The notes: generated from the sequence alone by a model not told the origin. A DNA stretch of 43,531 nt from an uncultured Clostridia bacterium (GCA_910587195.1 CAJUKL010000015.1:1-43531), one strand, 5' to 3'; counted from the stretch's first letter, positions 1-8,364 are shown. Numbers and translations are program-made.

Positions 1-89
1 TTAGGAAGGGCAAGAAAGATTTTTGATGACTTGTATTCAGTTTTGAAGGTGTAAAGAAGATATATGGGGACATACCCATTTTTGGTTAA

Positions 90-161
90 TCCTCGATAGC
101 TCAGCGGTAGAGCATCCGGCTGTTAACCGGAGGGTCGTAGGTTCGAATCCTACTCGGGGAG
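90..161 (+). tRNA. tRNA-Asn (anticodon GTT)
   Basis: A complete cloverleaf can be folded. The seven-base acceptor arms 90-96 and 154-160 pair fully, allowing one G-T pair. A five-base anticodon stem encloses the loop CTGTTAA, giving anticodon GTT, which reads asparagine AAC/AAU. The T arm carries GGTTCGAATCC. The 3' CCA is not encoded, so it must be added after transcription. It is the first of four tRNA genes packed within 330 bases and probably made as one precursor. Confidence 0.96.
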
Positions 162-179
162 CTAATTATCACGATATAA

Positions 180-252
180 AGGGGTATAGTTCAGTTGGTA
201 GAACGTTGGTCTCCAAAACCAAATGTCGAGGGTTCGAGTCCTTCTGCCCCTG
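180..252 (+). tRNA. tRNA-Trp (anticodon CCA)
   Basis: Acceptor arms 180-186 and 245-251 pair along all seven positions. The anticodon stem TTGGT/ACCAA encloses CTCCAAA, giving anticodon CCA for UGG codons. The T arm GGTTCGAGTCC is standard and CCA is not encoded. This is the tRNA type expected to be sensed by the T-box upstream of the trpB-like gene at 34914-36296. Confidence 0.96.
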
Positions 253-264
253 TCAATTTCATAT

Positions 265-338
<74 letters not shown>

Positions 339-343
339 TCTTT

Positions 344-416
344 GGGAGTTTAGCTCAGCTGGGAGAGCATCTGCCTTACAAGCAGAGGGTCACAGGTTCG
401 AGCCCTGTAACTCCCA
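344..416 (+). tRNA. tRNA-Val (anticodon TAC)
   Basis: Acceptor arms GGGAGTT (344-350) and AACTCCC (409-415) pair perfectly. The stem TCTGC/GCAGA encloses CTTACAA, giving anticodon TAC (valine). It is the last tRNA of the cluster. A T-run follows directly but has no separate terminator hairpin, so transcripts may continue into the protein gene that starts 26 bases later. Confidence 0.96.
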
Positions 417-442
417 TTTTTTTATTTAAATGAGGGATAAAA

Positions 443-829
443 ATGAGTATATTATTTGGAAGGTCAATGTTTTCGATTGTGTTTTGTATTGTTACAGTTG
501 GCTTTATTATCGTTTTAACAAGTATTGTAATAACTATGTTGAAAAATATTGCAATATGGAATGAAAATAACCATTCTCCGCAGCTTACCGTTTCTGCAAA
601 AGTTGTATCAAAAAGAACATTTTATCGTAGACGCGCAAATGCAAATGATATAACAGGAATGCATGGACATCATACAACATCAACTTATTATGTTACTTTT
701 CAGTTTGAAAGTGGTGATAGAATGGAATTTTCTGTAGATGGTTCGGAATATGGCTTATTAGCAGAAGGAGATACTGGAAATTTATGCTTTCAAGGAACAA
801 GATATTTATCTTTTAAACGAGAAAAATAG
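443..829 (+). CDS. DUF2500 family membrane-anchored protein
   Basis: A 128-residue protein with one strong hydrophobic segment at about residues 10-33, followed by a soluble domain. The C-terminal part, with YYVTFQFESGDRMEF at about 81-95 and a GLLAEGDTG...FQGTRYLSF run, is the conserved signature I recognise for DUF2500 proteins. The family's function is not known. The ATG follows GAGGGAT at a normal distance. It sits directly after the tRNA-Val gene without an obvious promoter of its own, and the next gene starts two bases after its stop codon, so the pair is probably co-transcribed. Family assignment comes from motif memory; topology is inferred from hydrophobicity. Confidence 0.75.
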   Translation: MSILFGRSMFSIVFCIVTVGFIIVLTSIVITMLKNIAIWNENNHSPQLTVSAKVVSKRTFYRRRANANDITGMHGHHTTSTYYVTFQFESGDRMEFSVDGSEYGLLAEGDTGNLCFQGTRYLSFKREK

Positions 830-831
830 AT

Positions 832-1368
832 ATGAATTTTGATTTGTTAAGAAATGTATCCTCAGATTATAATACATTTTGTTCCATTGCAGAAAGTCTT
901 GAATGGATAGCAATAAAAGAAGTACATGAAGAATGGGTTACCACATATCCATTAGGGATTTTTGTAGATGCTTATGAGTTTCCAAAGGATTATGTGCAAT
1001 ATAATATAGAATCTGTGTATGTTAGAATAATTCTTTCTGGAATGGCGTTTTCGGAAGAGTGGGATAAAGATTTTTGGAATATTTCACAAGAGGAAAGAAA
1101 AAAATGCTTAGCAGAAGGAGCATTTTTATATAAACCATATGCTATTGTACAAGAAATGCATTTTATAGAACGAGATTGGAAATATCTTGCTCAAAAGATA
1201 GAATATTTTGCAACCCTCAATAAAATTCCAATTTCGAAGCAAAAACAATATATGGATAAATTACAAGGCGCAAGAGTAATGGAAATTGGTGCTTATTATA
1301 ATGATGTTCTTTATATAGCAATTAAACAAGATTTTGTGTTGGTTGTTTTTTGTGGATTTTGGGATTGA
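832..1368 (+). CDS. hypothetical protein
   Basis: A 178-residue protein I do not recognise. It has no signal peptide and no membrane segment except a hydrophobic stretch at the extreme C terminus (ALYIAIKQDFVLVVFCGFWD-like, rich in V and F), which is probably a buried strand. It is rich in aromatic residues (many Trp, Tyr and Phe) and acidic overall, a composition often seen in small accessory or immunity-type proteins, though nothing here proves that. The start has only a weak ribosome binding site and lies two bases after the preceding stop, so translation is probably coupled to the DUF2500 gene. A hairpin terminator follows at once. Confidence 0.6.
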   Translation: MNFDLLRNVSSDYNTFCSIAESLEWIAIKEVHEEWVTTYPLGIFVDAYEFPKDYVQYNIESVYVRIILSGMAFSEEWDKDFWNISQEERKKCLAEGAFLYKPYAIVQEMHFIERDWKYLAQKIEYFATLNKIPISKQKQYMDKLQGARVMEIGAYYNDVLYIAIKQDFVLVVFCGFWD

Positions 1369-1408
1369 AGGAATTATGTAAAAGAAAGTACATAATTCTT
1401 TTTTTATA
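1368..1408 (+). terminator. intrinsic terminator after the 832-1368 gene
   Basis: A perfect ten-base stem GAATTATGTA (1371-1380) / TACATAATTC (1389-1398), extendable by three A-T or G-T pairs, has an eight-base loop and is followed by a run of eight T. The remaining bases up to 1574 are very AT-rich and show nothing I can identify. Confidence 0.85.
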
Positions 1409-1574
1409 TGCAAATAAAATAGCAAAAAAAACAATAGAAGTATTGTCTTATTTTTAAAATAAAATTTATTCTTATCAATAAAGTACAGAAAGAAACATAA
1501 AAATCAAATTTATTTTCATAAAATAAATAATACAGAAATTAAAAGTTTTAACAATATCTTCACGCCAAATTCTC

Positions 1575-1602
1575 TTGTATTTTATGATTTTTTTATTATA
1601 AT
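1575..1602 (+). promoter_or_regulatory. probable sigma-A promoter for the activase gene
   Basis: A consensus -10 box TATAAT lies at 1597-1602, with a weak -35 match TTGTAT at 1575-1580 and a 16-base spacer. It is 62 bases upstream of the start codon of the 1665 gene and downstream of a terminator, so it is the natural promoter. The -35 matches consensus at only three of six positions. Confidence 0.55.
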
Positions 1603-1664
1603 AGTATCTGAAAAACTGGCGATACAAAGGAAAAGATTGAAAAATGGAATAGAGGAGGAAATGT

Positions 1665-4600
1665 ATGCAAAATTATAAAATGGGGATAGATATTGGCTCA
1701 ACAACTGTGAAAGTTGTTGTCATTAATCATAAAAACAATATTTTGTTTCAGCAATATAAAAGACATTTTTCAGAAATTAAAAATACAGTTGCAAATTTGT
1801 TGCAGGAAGCACGGGAAAAATTGGGGAATATTTCTTTTAGTGCAATGCTGACAGGAAGTGGTGGCGTTTCTATTGCAAAATCATTGGAAATTCCTTTTAT
1901 ACAGGAAGTGGTTGCTACAGCAAAAGCCATTGAAACTGCTGCACCAAAAACAGACGTTGCCATTGAATTGGGCGGAGAAGATGCAAAAATTATTTATTTT
2001 TCTAATGGAATTGAACAAAGAATGAATGGTGTTTGTGCAGGGGGCACTGGTTCTTTTATTGACCAAATGGCTAGTTTGTTACAAACAGACGCAAGTGGCT
2101 TAAATGAATTGGCAAAAAAGCATAAAGTTATTTATCCGATTGCATCCCGTTGTGGCGTATTTGCAAAAACAGATATTCAACCTTTAATTAATGAAGGAGC
2201 AGCAAAAGAAGATTTAGCGGTTTCTATTTTTCAGGCAGTTGTTAATCAAACAATTAGTGGTCTTGCTTGTGGAAAACCAATTAGAGGATATGTGACATTT
2301 TTAGGCGGTCCCCTTCATTTTTTATCGGAATTGCGTCAGAGATTTATTGAAACTTTAAAATTGACAGAAGAAACAGCAGTATTGCCGGAAAATTCTCATT
2401 TGTTTGCTGCTTATGGTACTGCAATCTCAAATGAAGAAGAGGCAAAACAAATGACTTTTGATTCTTTGCTGCAAAAAATATATCATGGGGAAAAATTAGA
2501 AATAGAAGTGAATCGTTTACAACTACTTTTTGAAAATAAACAAGATTATGAAGCATTTCAAAAAAGACATGAAGCAGAAAAAGTACAACGTGTGGATTTG
2601 TCTACTTATCAAGGAAATGCTTTTTTAGGCATTGATGCAGGCTCTACTACAACAAAATTGGCGCTTGTTTCGGAAACAGGTGCTTTGTTATATTCTTATT
2701 ATGGTAGTAATGAAGGAAATCCTTTAAAAGTAATTATAAAAAGTTTAAATGAATTGTATGAACAAATGCCTGAAGGCGTAAAAATTAAAAATTCTTGTGT
2801 AACAGGCTATGGAGAAGGCTTGATTAAAGAAGCATTAATGATTGATTTAGGATATATTGAAACAGTTGCCCATTATAAAGCAGCCAGCTTTTTTAAGCCG
2901 GATGTAGATTTTATATTGGATATTGGCGGACAGGATATGAAGTGTATCCGCATTAAAAATAATGTCATTGATAGTGTGCAGCTAAATGAGGCTTGTTCTT
3001 CTGGCTGTGGCTCTTTTATTGAAACATTTGCAAAGTCTTTAAATTATACGGTTGCGGAGTTTGCAAAAGTGGCCCTTTTAGCAAAAAATCCGATTGATTT
3101 AGGCTCAAGATGTACTGTATTTATGAACTCTCGTGTGAAACAGGCACAAAAAGAAGGCGCAAGCGTAGCTGATATTTCTGCTGGTTTGGCTTATTCGGTA
3201 ATTAAAAATGCTTTGTTAAAGGTAATTAAAATTGCAGACCCTAAAGCTCTGGGAAAAAGTATTGTTGTGCAAGGTGGTACTTTTTATAATGATGCGGTTT
3301 TAAAAAGTTTTGAAATTATTAGTGGCAGAGAAGCCATCAGACCAGATATTGCAGGAATTATGGGCGCATTTGGTGCAGGCTTGATTGCACTTGAAAAATA
3401 TAAAGAAGGTTATCAAACAACACTTGTTTCCAAAGAAGAAATGAATTTGTTGGAAATGAAATCCACTTTAACAAGATGTAAAGGTTGCACGAATCATTGC
3501 CTTTTGACGATTAATCATTTTTCTAGTGGAAGAAAATTTATTACAGGAAATCGTTGTGAAAAAGGTCTAGGAAAAGAAAATGTTCAAAATGAGGCACCTA
3601 ATTTATATGAGTATAAACGAAAAAGATTGTTTGAGCATTATAAACCTTTGGAATTGGAAAAAGCACCAAATGGTATAGTAGGAATTCCTCGTGTGTTAAA
3701 TATGTGGGAAGATTATCCTTTTTGGTTTACTTTTTTTACCAATTTGGGGTTCCGTGTAGAACTTTCTCCTTATTCTAGTAAGGCTGTGTATGAAAAAGGA
3801 ATTGAATCTATTCCAAGTGAATCTGCTTGCTATCCCGCAAAATTGGTACATGGTCATATTATGAGTTTAATAGAAGCAGGAATTCATTTTATTTTTTATC
3901 CAAGTGTAGTGTATGAAAGACGAGATATTGCAGAATCGGATAATAATTATAATTGTCCTATTGTTACTTCTTATTCTGAAAACATTAAAAATAATGTAGA
4001 AGAATTAAAAGAAGTGAAGTTTTTAAATCCTTTTTTGTCTATGGGAGAAAAAAAGACCCTGGAAAAAAGATTGATACAGGAATTTAAACAGTTTGGATTA
4101 TCTGCAACAGAAATTTCTGCTGCTGTAGAAGCAGCTTGGCAGGAATGGGGACAGTTTAGAGAAGATATTCATCAAAAAGGAATAGAAACCCTTCAATATA
4201 TAAAAGAACATAATATGACAGGAATTGTACTAGGGGGTAGACCTTATCATGCAGACCCAGAAATTAATCATGGAATTCCTGAATTGATAGCAGGCTACCA
4301 TATTGCAGTATTAACAGAAGATAGTGTGGCACATTTAGGAAAAGTAGAACGTCCTATGGTGGTGCGTGACCAATGGACGTATCATTCTCGTCTTTATGAA
4401 GCAGCAGCTTTTGTTAAAACACAACAAAACTTAGAATATGTTCAATTAAATTCTTTTGGCTGTGGCTTAGATGCTGTAACAACAGATGAAGTGAAAAATA
4501 TTTTGACAAAGGCAGGAAAAATTTATACTTCCTTAAAAATTGATGAGGTAAATAATTTGGGAGCAGCAAGAATTAGAATTCGTTCCTTAATTGCAGCCAT

Positions 4601-5963
4601 TGAGGATAGAGCAGAAAAACAGGTAAAAATACATGCAGGAGATGCTTCTCTTAAAAGGGTTATTTTTACAAAAGAAATGAAAAAGGATTATACGATTCTT
4701 TGCCCACAAATGTCACCCATTCATTTTGATATTCTAAAAGAAGTGTTCCGCAGCAATGGCTATCATTTAGATGTGATGCCTGCAATGGATAAAAATGCCA
4801 TTGATACAGGGCTGAAATATGTCAATAATGACGCTTGTTATCCAGCTTTGATTGTGGTAGGACAACTGATTAATGCTTTAAAATCAGGAAAGTATGATAT
4901 ACAAAAGACTGCTGTTTTGATTTCTCAAACAGGTGGTGGCTGTCGTGCTACGAATTATATTAACTTTATCAGAAAGGCTTTAGAAAATGCAGATATGCCA
5001 CATATTCCGGTTATTTCGATTAGTACAGGAGGATTAGAAAAAAATCCTGGTTTTAAAATTTCTCCTTCTTTATTCCATAAAATGCTGCAAGGTTTTGTTT
5101 ATGGCGATTTATTTATGAGGGTGCTCTATAAAGTACGTCCTTATGAAAAAATAAAAAATGCTGCTAATACTTTATATGAGTATTGGAATCAAAAAATAAA
5201 AGAAGATGTTAAAACAGGAAACTGGAAAACTTACTGTAAAAATATAGAAAATATTATTGAAGATTTTGATTCTTTAGAAATTACAGATGAAGTAAAACCA
5301 AAAGTAGGAGTTGTAGGAGAGATTCTTGTAAAATTTCATCCAACTGCAAATAATGATATTGTAGGATTGTTAGAGGCAGAAGGTGCAGAGGCAGTGGTGC
5401 CTGATTTATTGGGATTTGGATTATATAGCTGTTATAATGCTTCTCAAAAAAGAAAATATTTAAAAACACCTTTGAAAGAAAAATTAGTCAATGATATAGG
5501 AATTGAAGTCATAGAATTTTATCAAAAACCAATGATAAAAGCTTTAAAAGCAAGTAAAAGATTCCATGCACCAGAGGATATTAAAACATTGGGAAAATAT
5601 GCAGAGTCTATTGTATCTCTTTGTAATCAAACAGGAGAAGGTTGGTTTTTGACAGCAGAAATGATAGAGTTAATTCGTTCTGGAGTGCAAAATATTGTTT
5701 GCACACAACCATTTGGCTGTTTGCCAAACCATGTTGTGGGAAAAGGTGTTATCAAGGAATTAAGAAAGCAATATCCACTTTCTAATATTGTTGCGATTGA
5801 TTATGACCCAGGTGCAAGTGAGGTAAATCAGTTAAATCGAATTAAATTAATGTTAGCAAGTGCCAACAAAAATTTATACATAGCAGAAACAGAACAAAAA
5901 GAAAATAAAAAAAGAATGAGAAGACATTTTTTCAAAAAAGCATCCTTTGATATGAAAGGGTAA
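1665..5963 (+). CDS. large acyl-CoA dehydratase activase-related protein (two BadF/BcrA-type ATPase domains, DUF2229 and HgdB-like C-terminal part)
   Basis: A 1432-residue protein. Residues about 5-255 form an ASKHA-fold activase with GIDIGSTTVK at 7-16, C124 in CAGGTGSF and C163 in SRCGVFAKTD. A second activase starts at 322 (GIDAGSTTTK) with C444, C448 and C483. Activases of this family bind ATP and hold a [4Fe-4S] cluster at their dimer interface, delivering a low-potential electron to 2-hydroxyacyl-CoA dehydratases. A linker cysteine set follows (C605, C608, C612, C631), then a DUF2229 region (about 670-890) and a C-terminal part with CPQMSPIHFD, NNDACYP and QTGGGCRATNY motifs like dehydratase subunits. 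The gene has a strong AGGAGG site. It stands alone, with no dehydratase subunits or CoA-transferase nearby, so its substrate is unknown. Confidence 0.9.
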   Translation: MQNYKMGIDIGSTTVKVVVINHKNNILFQQYKRHFSEIKNTVANLLQEAREKLGNISFSAMLTGSGGVSIAKSLEIPFIQEVVATAKAIETAAPKTDVAIELGGEDAKIIYFSNGIEQRMNGVCAGGTGSFIDQMASLLQTDASGLNELAKKHKVIYPIASRCGVFAKTDIQPLINEGAAKEDLAVSIFQAVVNQTISGLACGKPIRGYVTFLGGPLHFLSELRQRFIETLKLTEETAVLPENSHLFAAYGTAISNEEEAKQMTFDSLLQKIYHGEKLEIEVNRLQLLFENKQDYEAFQKRHEAEKVQRVDLSTYQGNAFLGIDAGSTTTKLALVSETGALLYSYYGSNEGNPLKVIIKSLNELYEQMPEGVKIKNSCVTGYGEGLIKEALMIDLGYIETVAHYKAASFFKPDVDFILDIGGQDMKCIRIKNNVIDSVQLNEACSSGCGSFIETFAKSLNYTVAEFAKVALLAKNPIDLGSRCTVFMNSRVKQAQKEGASVADISAGLAYSVIKNALLKVIKIADPKALGKSIVVQGGTFYNDAVLKSFEIISGREAIRPDIAGIMGAFGAGLIALEKYKEGYQTTLVSKEEMNLLEMKSTLTRCKGCTNHCLLTINHFSSGRKFITGNRCEKGLGKENVQNEAPNLYEYKRKRLFEHYKPLELEKAPNGIVGIPRVLNMWEDYPFWFTFFTNLGFRVELSPYSSKAVYEKGIESIPSESACYPAKLVHGHIMSLIEAGIHFIFYPSVVYERRDIAESDNNYNCPIVTSYSENIKNNVEELKEVKFLNPFLSMGEKKTLEKRLIQEFKQFGLSATEISAAVEAAWQEWGQFREDIHQKGIETLQYIKEHNMTGIVLGGRPYHADPEINHGIPELIAGYHIAVLTEDSVAHLGKVERPMVVRDQWTYHSRLYEAAAFVKTQQNLEYVQLNSFGCGLDAVTTDEVKNILTKAGKIYTSLKIDEVNNLGAARIRIRSLIAAIEDRAEKQVKIHAGDASLKRVIFTKEMKKDYTILCPQMSPIHFDILKEVFRSNGYHLDVMPAMDKNAIDTGLKYVNNDACYPALIVVGQLINALKSGKYDIQKTAVLISQTGGGCRATNYINFIRKALENADMPHIPVISISTGGLEKNPGFKISPSLFHKMLQGFVYGDLFMRVLYKVRPYEKIKNAANTLYEYWNQKIKEDVKTGNWKTYCKNIENIIEDFDSLEITDEVKPKVGVVGEILVKFHPTANNDIVGLLEAEGAEAVVPDLLGFGLYSCYNASQKRKYLKTPLKEKLVNDIGIEVIEFYQKPMIKALKASKRFHAPEDIKTLGKYAESIVSLCNQTGEGWFLTAEMIELIRSGVQNIVCTQPFGCLPNHVVGKGVIKELRKQYPLSNIVAIDYDPGASEVNQLNRIKLMLASANKNLYIAETEQKENKKRMRRHFFKKASFDMKG

Positions 5964-6018
5964 AACTTTGCATTTTTGTTTCCTTAAAGAGATTGATTTT
6001 AGTTTTCCTGATAAAGTT

Positions 6019-6066
6019 TTGCCGGTTCCTTTCTTGATTAGAATAAAAAGAAACCGGCATTTTATT
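6019..6066. terminator. bidirectional terminator between activase and rubredoxin
   Basis: GCCGGTT (6021-6027) pairs with AACCGGC (6052-6058), with T-rich sequence following on the + side and A-rich sequence on the other, so it can serve both converging genes. The loop is long (24 bases) but contains further partly pairing T/A-rich bases. Confidence 0.65.
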
Positions 6067-6068
6067 TT

Positions 6069-6230
6069 TTATTCTACTTCTTTGAATTGGTCTTTTCCAA
6101 CGTTGCAAAGAGGACATTCCCAATCACTAGGCAACTTGTCAAATGGAGTGCCTGGTGCAATATTATGTTCTGGGTCACCTACAGCTGGGTCATAAATATA
6201 ACCACATACTTCACATTCATATTTTTTCAT
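6069..6230 (-). CDS. rubredoxin
   Basis: A 53-residue protein, MKKYECEVCGYIYDP at the start and DWECPLCNVGKDQF near the end. The two CxxC-type pairs C6/C9 and C39/C42 are the four ligands of the single iron of rubredoxin, and the length is exactly that of the family. Rubredoxins carry single electrons in the cytoplasm, in anaerobes often to oxygen- or peroxide-detoxifying enzymes. AGGTGG precedes the ATG by six bases. It lies 44 bases downstream of a nitroreductase-family gene on the same strand and is probably co-transcribed with it; a direct electron partnership is inferred only from this position. Confidence 0.95.
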   Translation of the reverse strand: MKKYECEVCGYIYDPAVGDPEHNIAPGTPFDKLPSDWECPLCNVGKDQFKEVE

Positions 6231-6274
6231 TATAATCCACCTTTCTTATGTTTATGATTTTATTTTCATAATAA

Positions 6275-7087
6275 TTATACCATACAATAAGCAATAATTT
6301 CAAATTCTTTTGGTATTTGTAAAAAGTCAACTGGTTTTCCTAAGTTCCATCTTAAATCAAATAAAGTGGTGCTGACTATAAGTTGGAAGAAAAGCATAAT
6401 AATACCAGCATCTATTCTTTGTTCATATTCACTGGTGTTTTTTTCTTTTTTGATGGCAAGAATCACTTTTCCACCCGTTAAAAGAAAACGCCAAGATTGT
6501 TGATTTAAGGTAGAAGGTGCTAATTTTGAAAACATAAAAGCTTCTAATAGTCCTCTTTCTTCTAATATAGAAGCATCTGCACCATGTCCCCATTTGTCAA
6601 TATATACAATTTCGTCTAATCCAAGTTTGTAATCTGCAAGAGAAACCGCAGCACCTTTTTTTGGAGCATTGGCATCATAACCTAAAGCAATCAATGCAAC
6701 AACTTCCTTGTCAGAAAGTAAGTTTAAACGCTCTTTGATATTGGAACGAAAACTTATCCAACAGGAGGAAATTCCCATATCTAATGCTTTTAAAATCATG
6801 CTTTGACCAATATAAGCAGCATTTTCAATGTAATAGTCTTTTTTTTCAGAAAGTATCAAAATGTAATGTGGTGCATCTATCATATTTCCTTGATAGCCTG
6901 CAATGCCATCTAAAGTAAGAAAAGCATCACTGTTGGACAAAATACGTACTTCAAATGCAATAGAATCATCTATTTTGGGACAGGTAAGAGCATAATCCTT
7001 GATTGCTTTTAATGTTTGGCTGTCAATGCTGTCTTTTTTGTATTCTCTAACAGATTTTGTTGTTAAGATTAGATTTTGATAATCCAT
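6275..7087 (-). CDS. nitroreductase family protein (TM1586-like)
   Basis: A 270-residue FMN-dependent nitroreductase-fold protein. The N-terminal TTKSVREYKKDSI is the usual flavin phosphate-binding start of the family; AAYIGQSMILKALDMGISSCW near residues 91-111 is the conserved helix and strand; KLAPSTLNQQSWRF near 188-201 repeats a PSxxNxQxW-type flavin contact. The length and two-half arrangement fit the single-chain TM1586 type rather than the classical 200-residue dimer. The physiological substrate is unknown. The start is set by AAGGTGG nine bases upstream. A rubredoxin gene follows in the same direction and a decayed second copy of this gene lies upstream (7132-7325). Confidence 0.85.
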   Translation of the reverse strand: MDYQNLILTTKSVREYKKDSIDSQTLKAIKDYALTCPKIDDSIAFEVRILSNSDAFLTLDGIAGYQGNMIDAPHYILILSEKKDYYIENAAYIGQSMILKALDMGISSCWISFRSNIKERLNLLSDKEVVALIALGYDANAPKKGAAVSLADYKLGLDEIVYIDKWGHGADASILEERGLLEAFMFSKLAPSTLNQQSWRFLLTGGKVILAIKKEKNTSEYEQRIDAGIIMLFFQLIVSTTLFDLRWNLGKPVDFLQIPKEFEIIAYCMV

Positions 7088-7131
7088 AATTAATCCACCT
7101 TTCTCATGCTATGTTTTATTTTCCGTCATTA

Positions 7132-7325
7132 TTATAACATATAATAAGTAATTTTTTCAAATTCTTTTGGTATTTTTGACTAATATAAGCAGTATTTTCA
7201 ATGGAACCTCTTTTTTTTGGAAAGTATTAACAATCTAATGCATTTGTTATATTTTTTTGCTAGTCTACCATATCATCTAAAATAAAAGTTTTATACTTGA
7301 ATAAAGTATGTACTTTTTTATCCAT
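7132..7325 (-). pseudogene. decayed remnant of a duplicated nitroreductase gene
   Basis: Read on the - strand, 7175-7132 encodes KIPKEFEKITYYML and a stop, matching the intact neighbour's C terminus QIPKEFEIIAYCMV and stop. Just upstream, 7178-7325 matches the middle of the neighbour (its bases about 6803-6990): ATATAAGCAG(T/C)ATTTTCAAT is almost identical, then similarity fades with frameshifts. About 480 bases equivalent to 6323-6802 are missing. The bases between this remnant and the intact gene, including the AAGGTGG site, also resemble those between the intact gene and rubredoxin. I infer a tandem duplication followed by internal deletion and decay. No protein can be made. Confidence 0.8.
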
Positions 7326-7360
7326 TATGTTCAAAAAATATTTTGTTCTAATTTTTCATT

Positions 7361-7389
7361 TTTATACAAAAATATATTTCGTATTGTAA
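7361..7389 (-). promoter_or_regulatory. probable promoter for the nitroreductase-rubredoxin unit
   Basis: On the - strand TTACAA (7389-7384) is followed, after 17 bases, by TATAAA (7366-7361). It is placed upstream of the pseudogene remnant, so a transcript would cross the remnant as untranslated leader of about 270 bases before the intact nitroreductase. It diverges from the cdaA promoter a few bases away. Predicted from sequence only. Confidence 0.45.
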
Positions 7390-7407
7390 GCAAGAAACAT
7401 TTTTTTA

Positions 7408-7416
7408 TGGTATAAT
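7408..7416 (+). promoter_or_regulatory. extended -10 promoter for cdaA
   Basis: TGGTATAAT is an exact extended -10 motif, which often compensates for a poor -35 box; none is seen at the right spacing. It lies about 80 bases upstream of the chosen cdaA start codon. Confidence 0.55.
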
Positions 7417-7497
7417 AGAAAGGAATGTTAATATGTGCTATTTCATATATTGATAGAGCATAAAAATATAGAAACGTCGGATAGGGTGAAAGGACTT

Positions 7498-8364
7498 ATG
7501 GAATGGATAAAAGGATTTTTTGGTGACTTAGGAATTACAAATTTTATGCGTCCGACAGTGGGCTTTTTTGATGTGTTGGATATTTTAATTGTTGCCTACC
7601 TAATTTATAAAATTGTGTTTTGGATTAAAGAAACACGAGCTTGGGCGCTCTTTAAGGGAATTTTAGTGATATTTGCTTTTGCAGCAATTTCTGCACTTTT
7701 GCACTTAAATACAATTATGTGGATATTGACAAATACAATTTCCGTTGGTATTATTGCAGTTATTGTTGTGTTTCAGCCGGAATTAAGAAAGGCTTTAGAA
7801 GAATTGGGAAAAGGAAAAGCATTTTTCTTTTTTAGTAATTTAGGAAAAATGGATTCTGATGGAAATAATGAAAAAGTAGCAACTCGTACGATTGATGAAA
7901 TTTTAAAAGCAGCAGATAAAATGGCAGCCGTAAAAACAGGTGCTTTGATATTATTAGAACAAGATGTTCCTTTAGGAGATTTAGAAAGAACAGGTATCCC
8001 GATTGATGCTATTGTATCAAGCCAGCTTTTAATTAATATATTTGAACATAATACACCACTTCATGACGGTGCCGTCATTATACGAAACAATCGTGTAGCA
8101 GCAGCAACTTGTTTTTTGCCTTTGACGGAAAGTAATGATATTAGTATGGAATTGGGAACAAGACATAGAGCAGCCATTGGAGCAAGTGAAGTTTCAGATG
8201 CTTATGTGATTGTTGTTTCAGAGGAAACAGGCGCAATTTCTATGGCGCAAGGTGGCACGCTTTATCGGGATGTGACAACAGATTCCTTGCGAAAAATGCT
8301 TTCTGGCTCAACAAAATCTACCAAAAGAAAATTGGTATTATGGAAAGGAAGGCAAACAAAATGA
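7498..8364 (+). CDS. cdaA: diadenylate cyclase CdaA
   Basis: A 288-residue membrane enzyme that joins two ATP into cyclic di-AMP. Three hydrophobic helices occupy about residues 20-100, followed by the DAC domain with the two hallmark motifs, DGA at 190-192 (LHDGAVII) and RHR at 222-224 (GTRHRAAIGASE). Length fits CdaA (about 275 in Bacillus). The frame is open upstream to 7435, but the ATG at 7498 begins at the usual MEWIKGFF-like start and has an AAAGGA site. The stop codon overlaps the start of cdaR by four bases, and glmM follows, the conserved cdaA-cdaR-glmM arrangement in which CdaR and GlmM modulate cyclase activity. In Firmicutes c-di-AMP controls potassium and osmolyte uptake. Confidence 0.96.
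   Translation: MEWIKGFFGDLGITNFMRPTVGFFDVLDILIVAYLIYKIVFWIKETRAWALFKGILVIFAFAAISALLHLNTIMWILTNTISVGIIAVIVVFQPELRKALEELGKGKAFFFFSNLGKMDSDGNNEKVATRTIDEILKAADKMAAVKTGALILLEQDVPLGDLERTGIPIDAIVSSQLLINIFEHNTPLHDGAVIIRNNRVAAATCFLPLTESNDISMELGTRHRAAIGASEVSDAYVIVVSEETGAISMAQGGTLYRDVTTDSLRKMLSGSTKSTKRKLVLWKGRQTK

Noticed and set aside
5932..6195. Open frames on both strands around 6 kb
   Set aside because: They cover the terminator and the reverse side of the rubredoxin gene, whose four Cys ligands make it the real gene.
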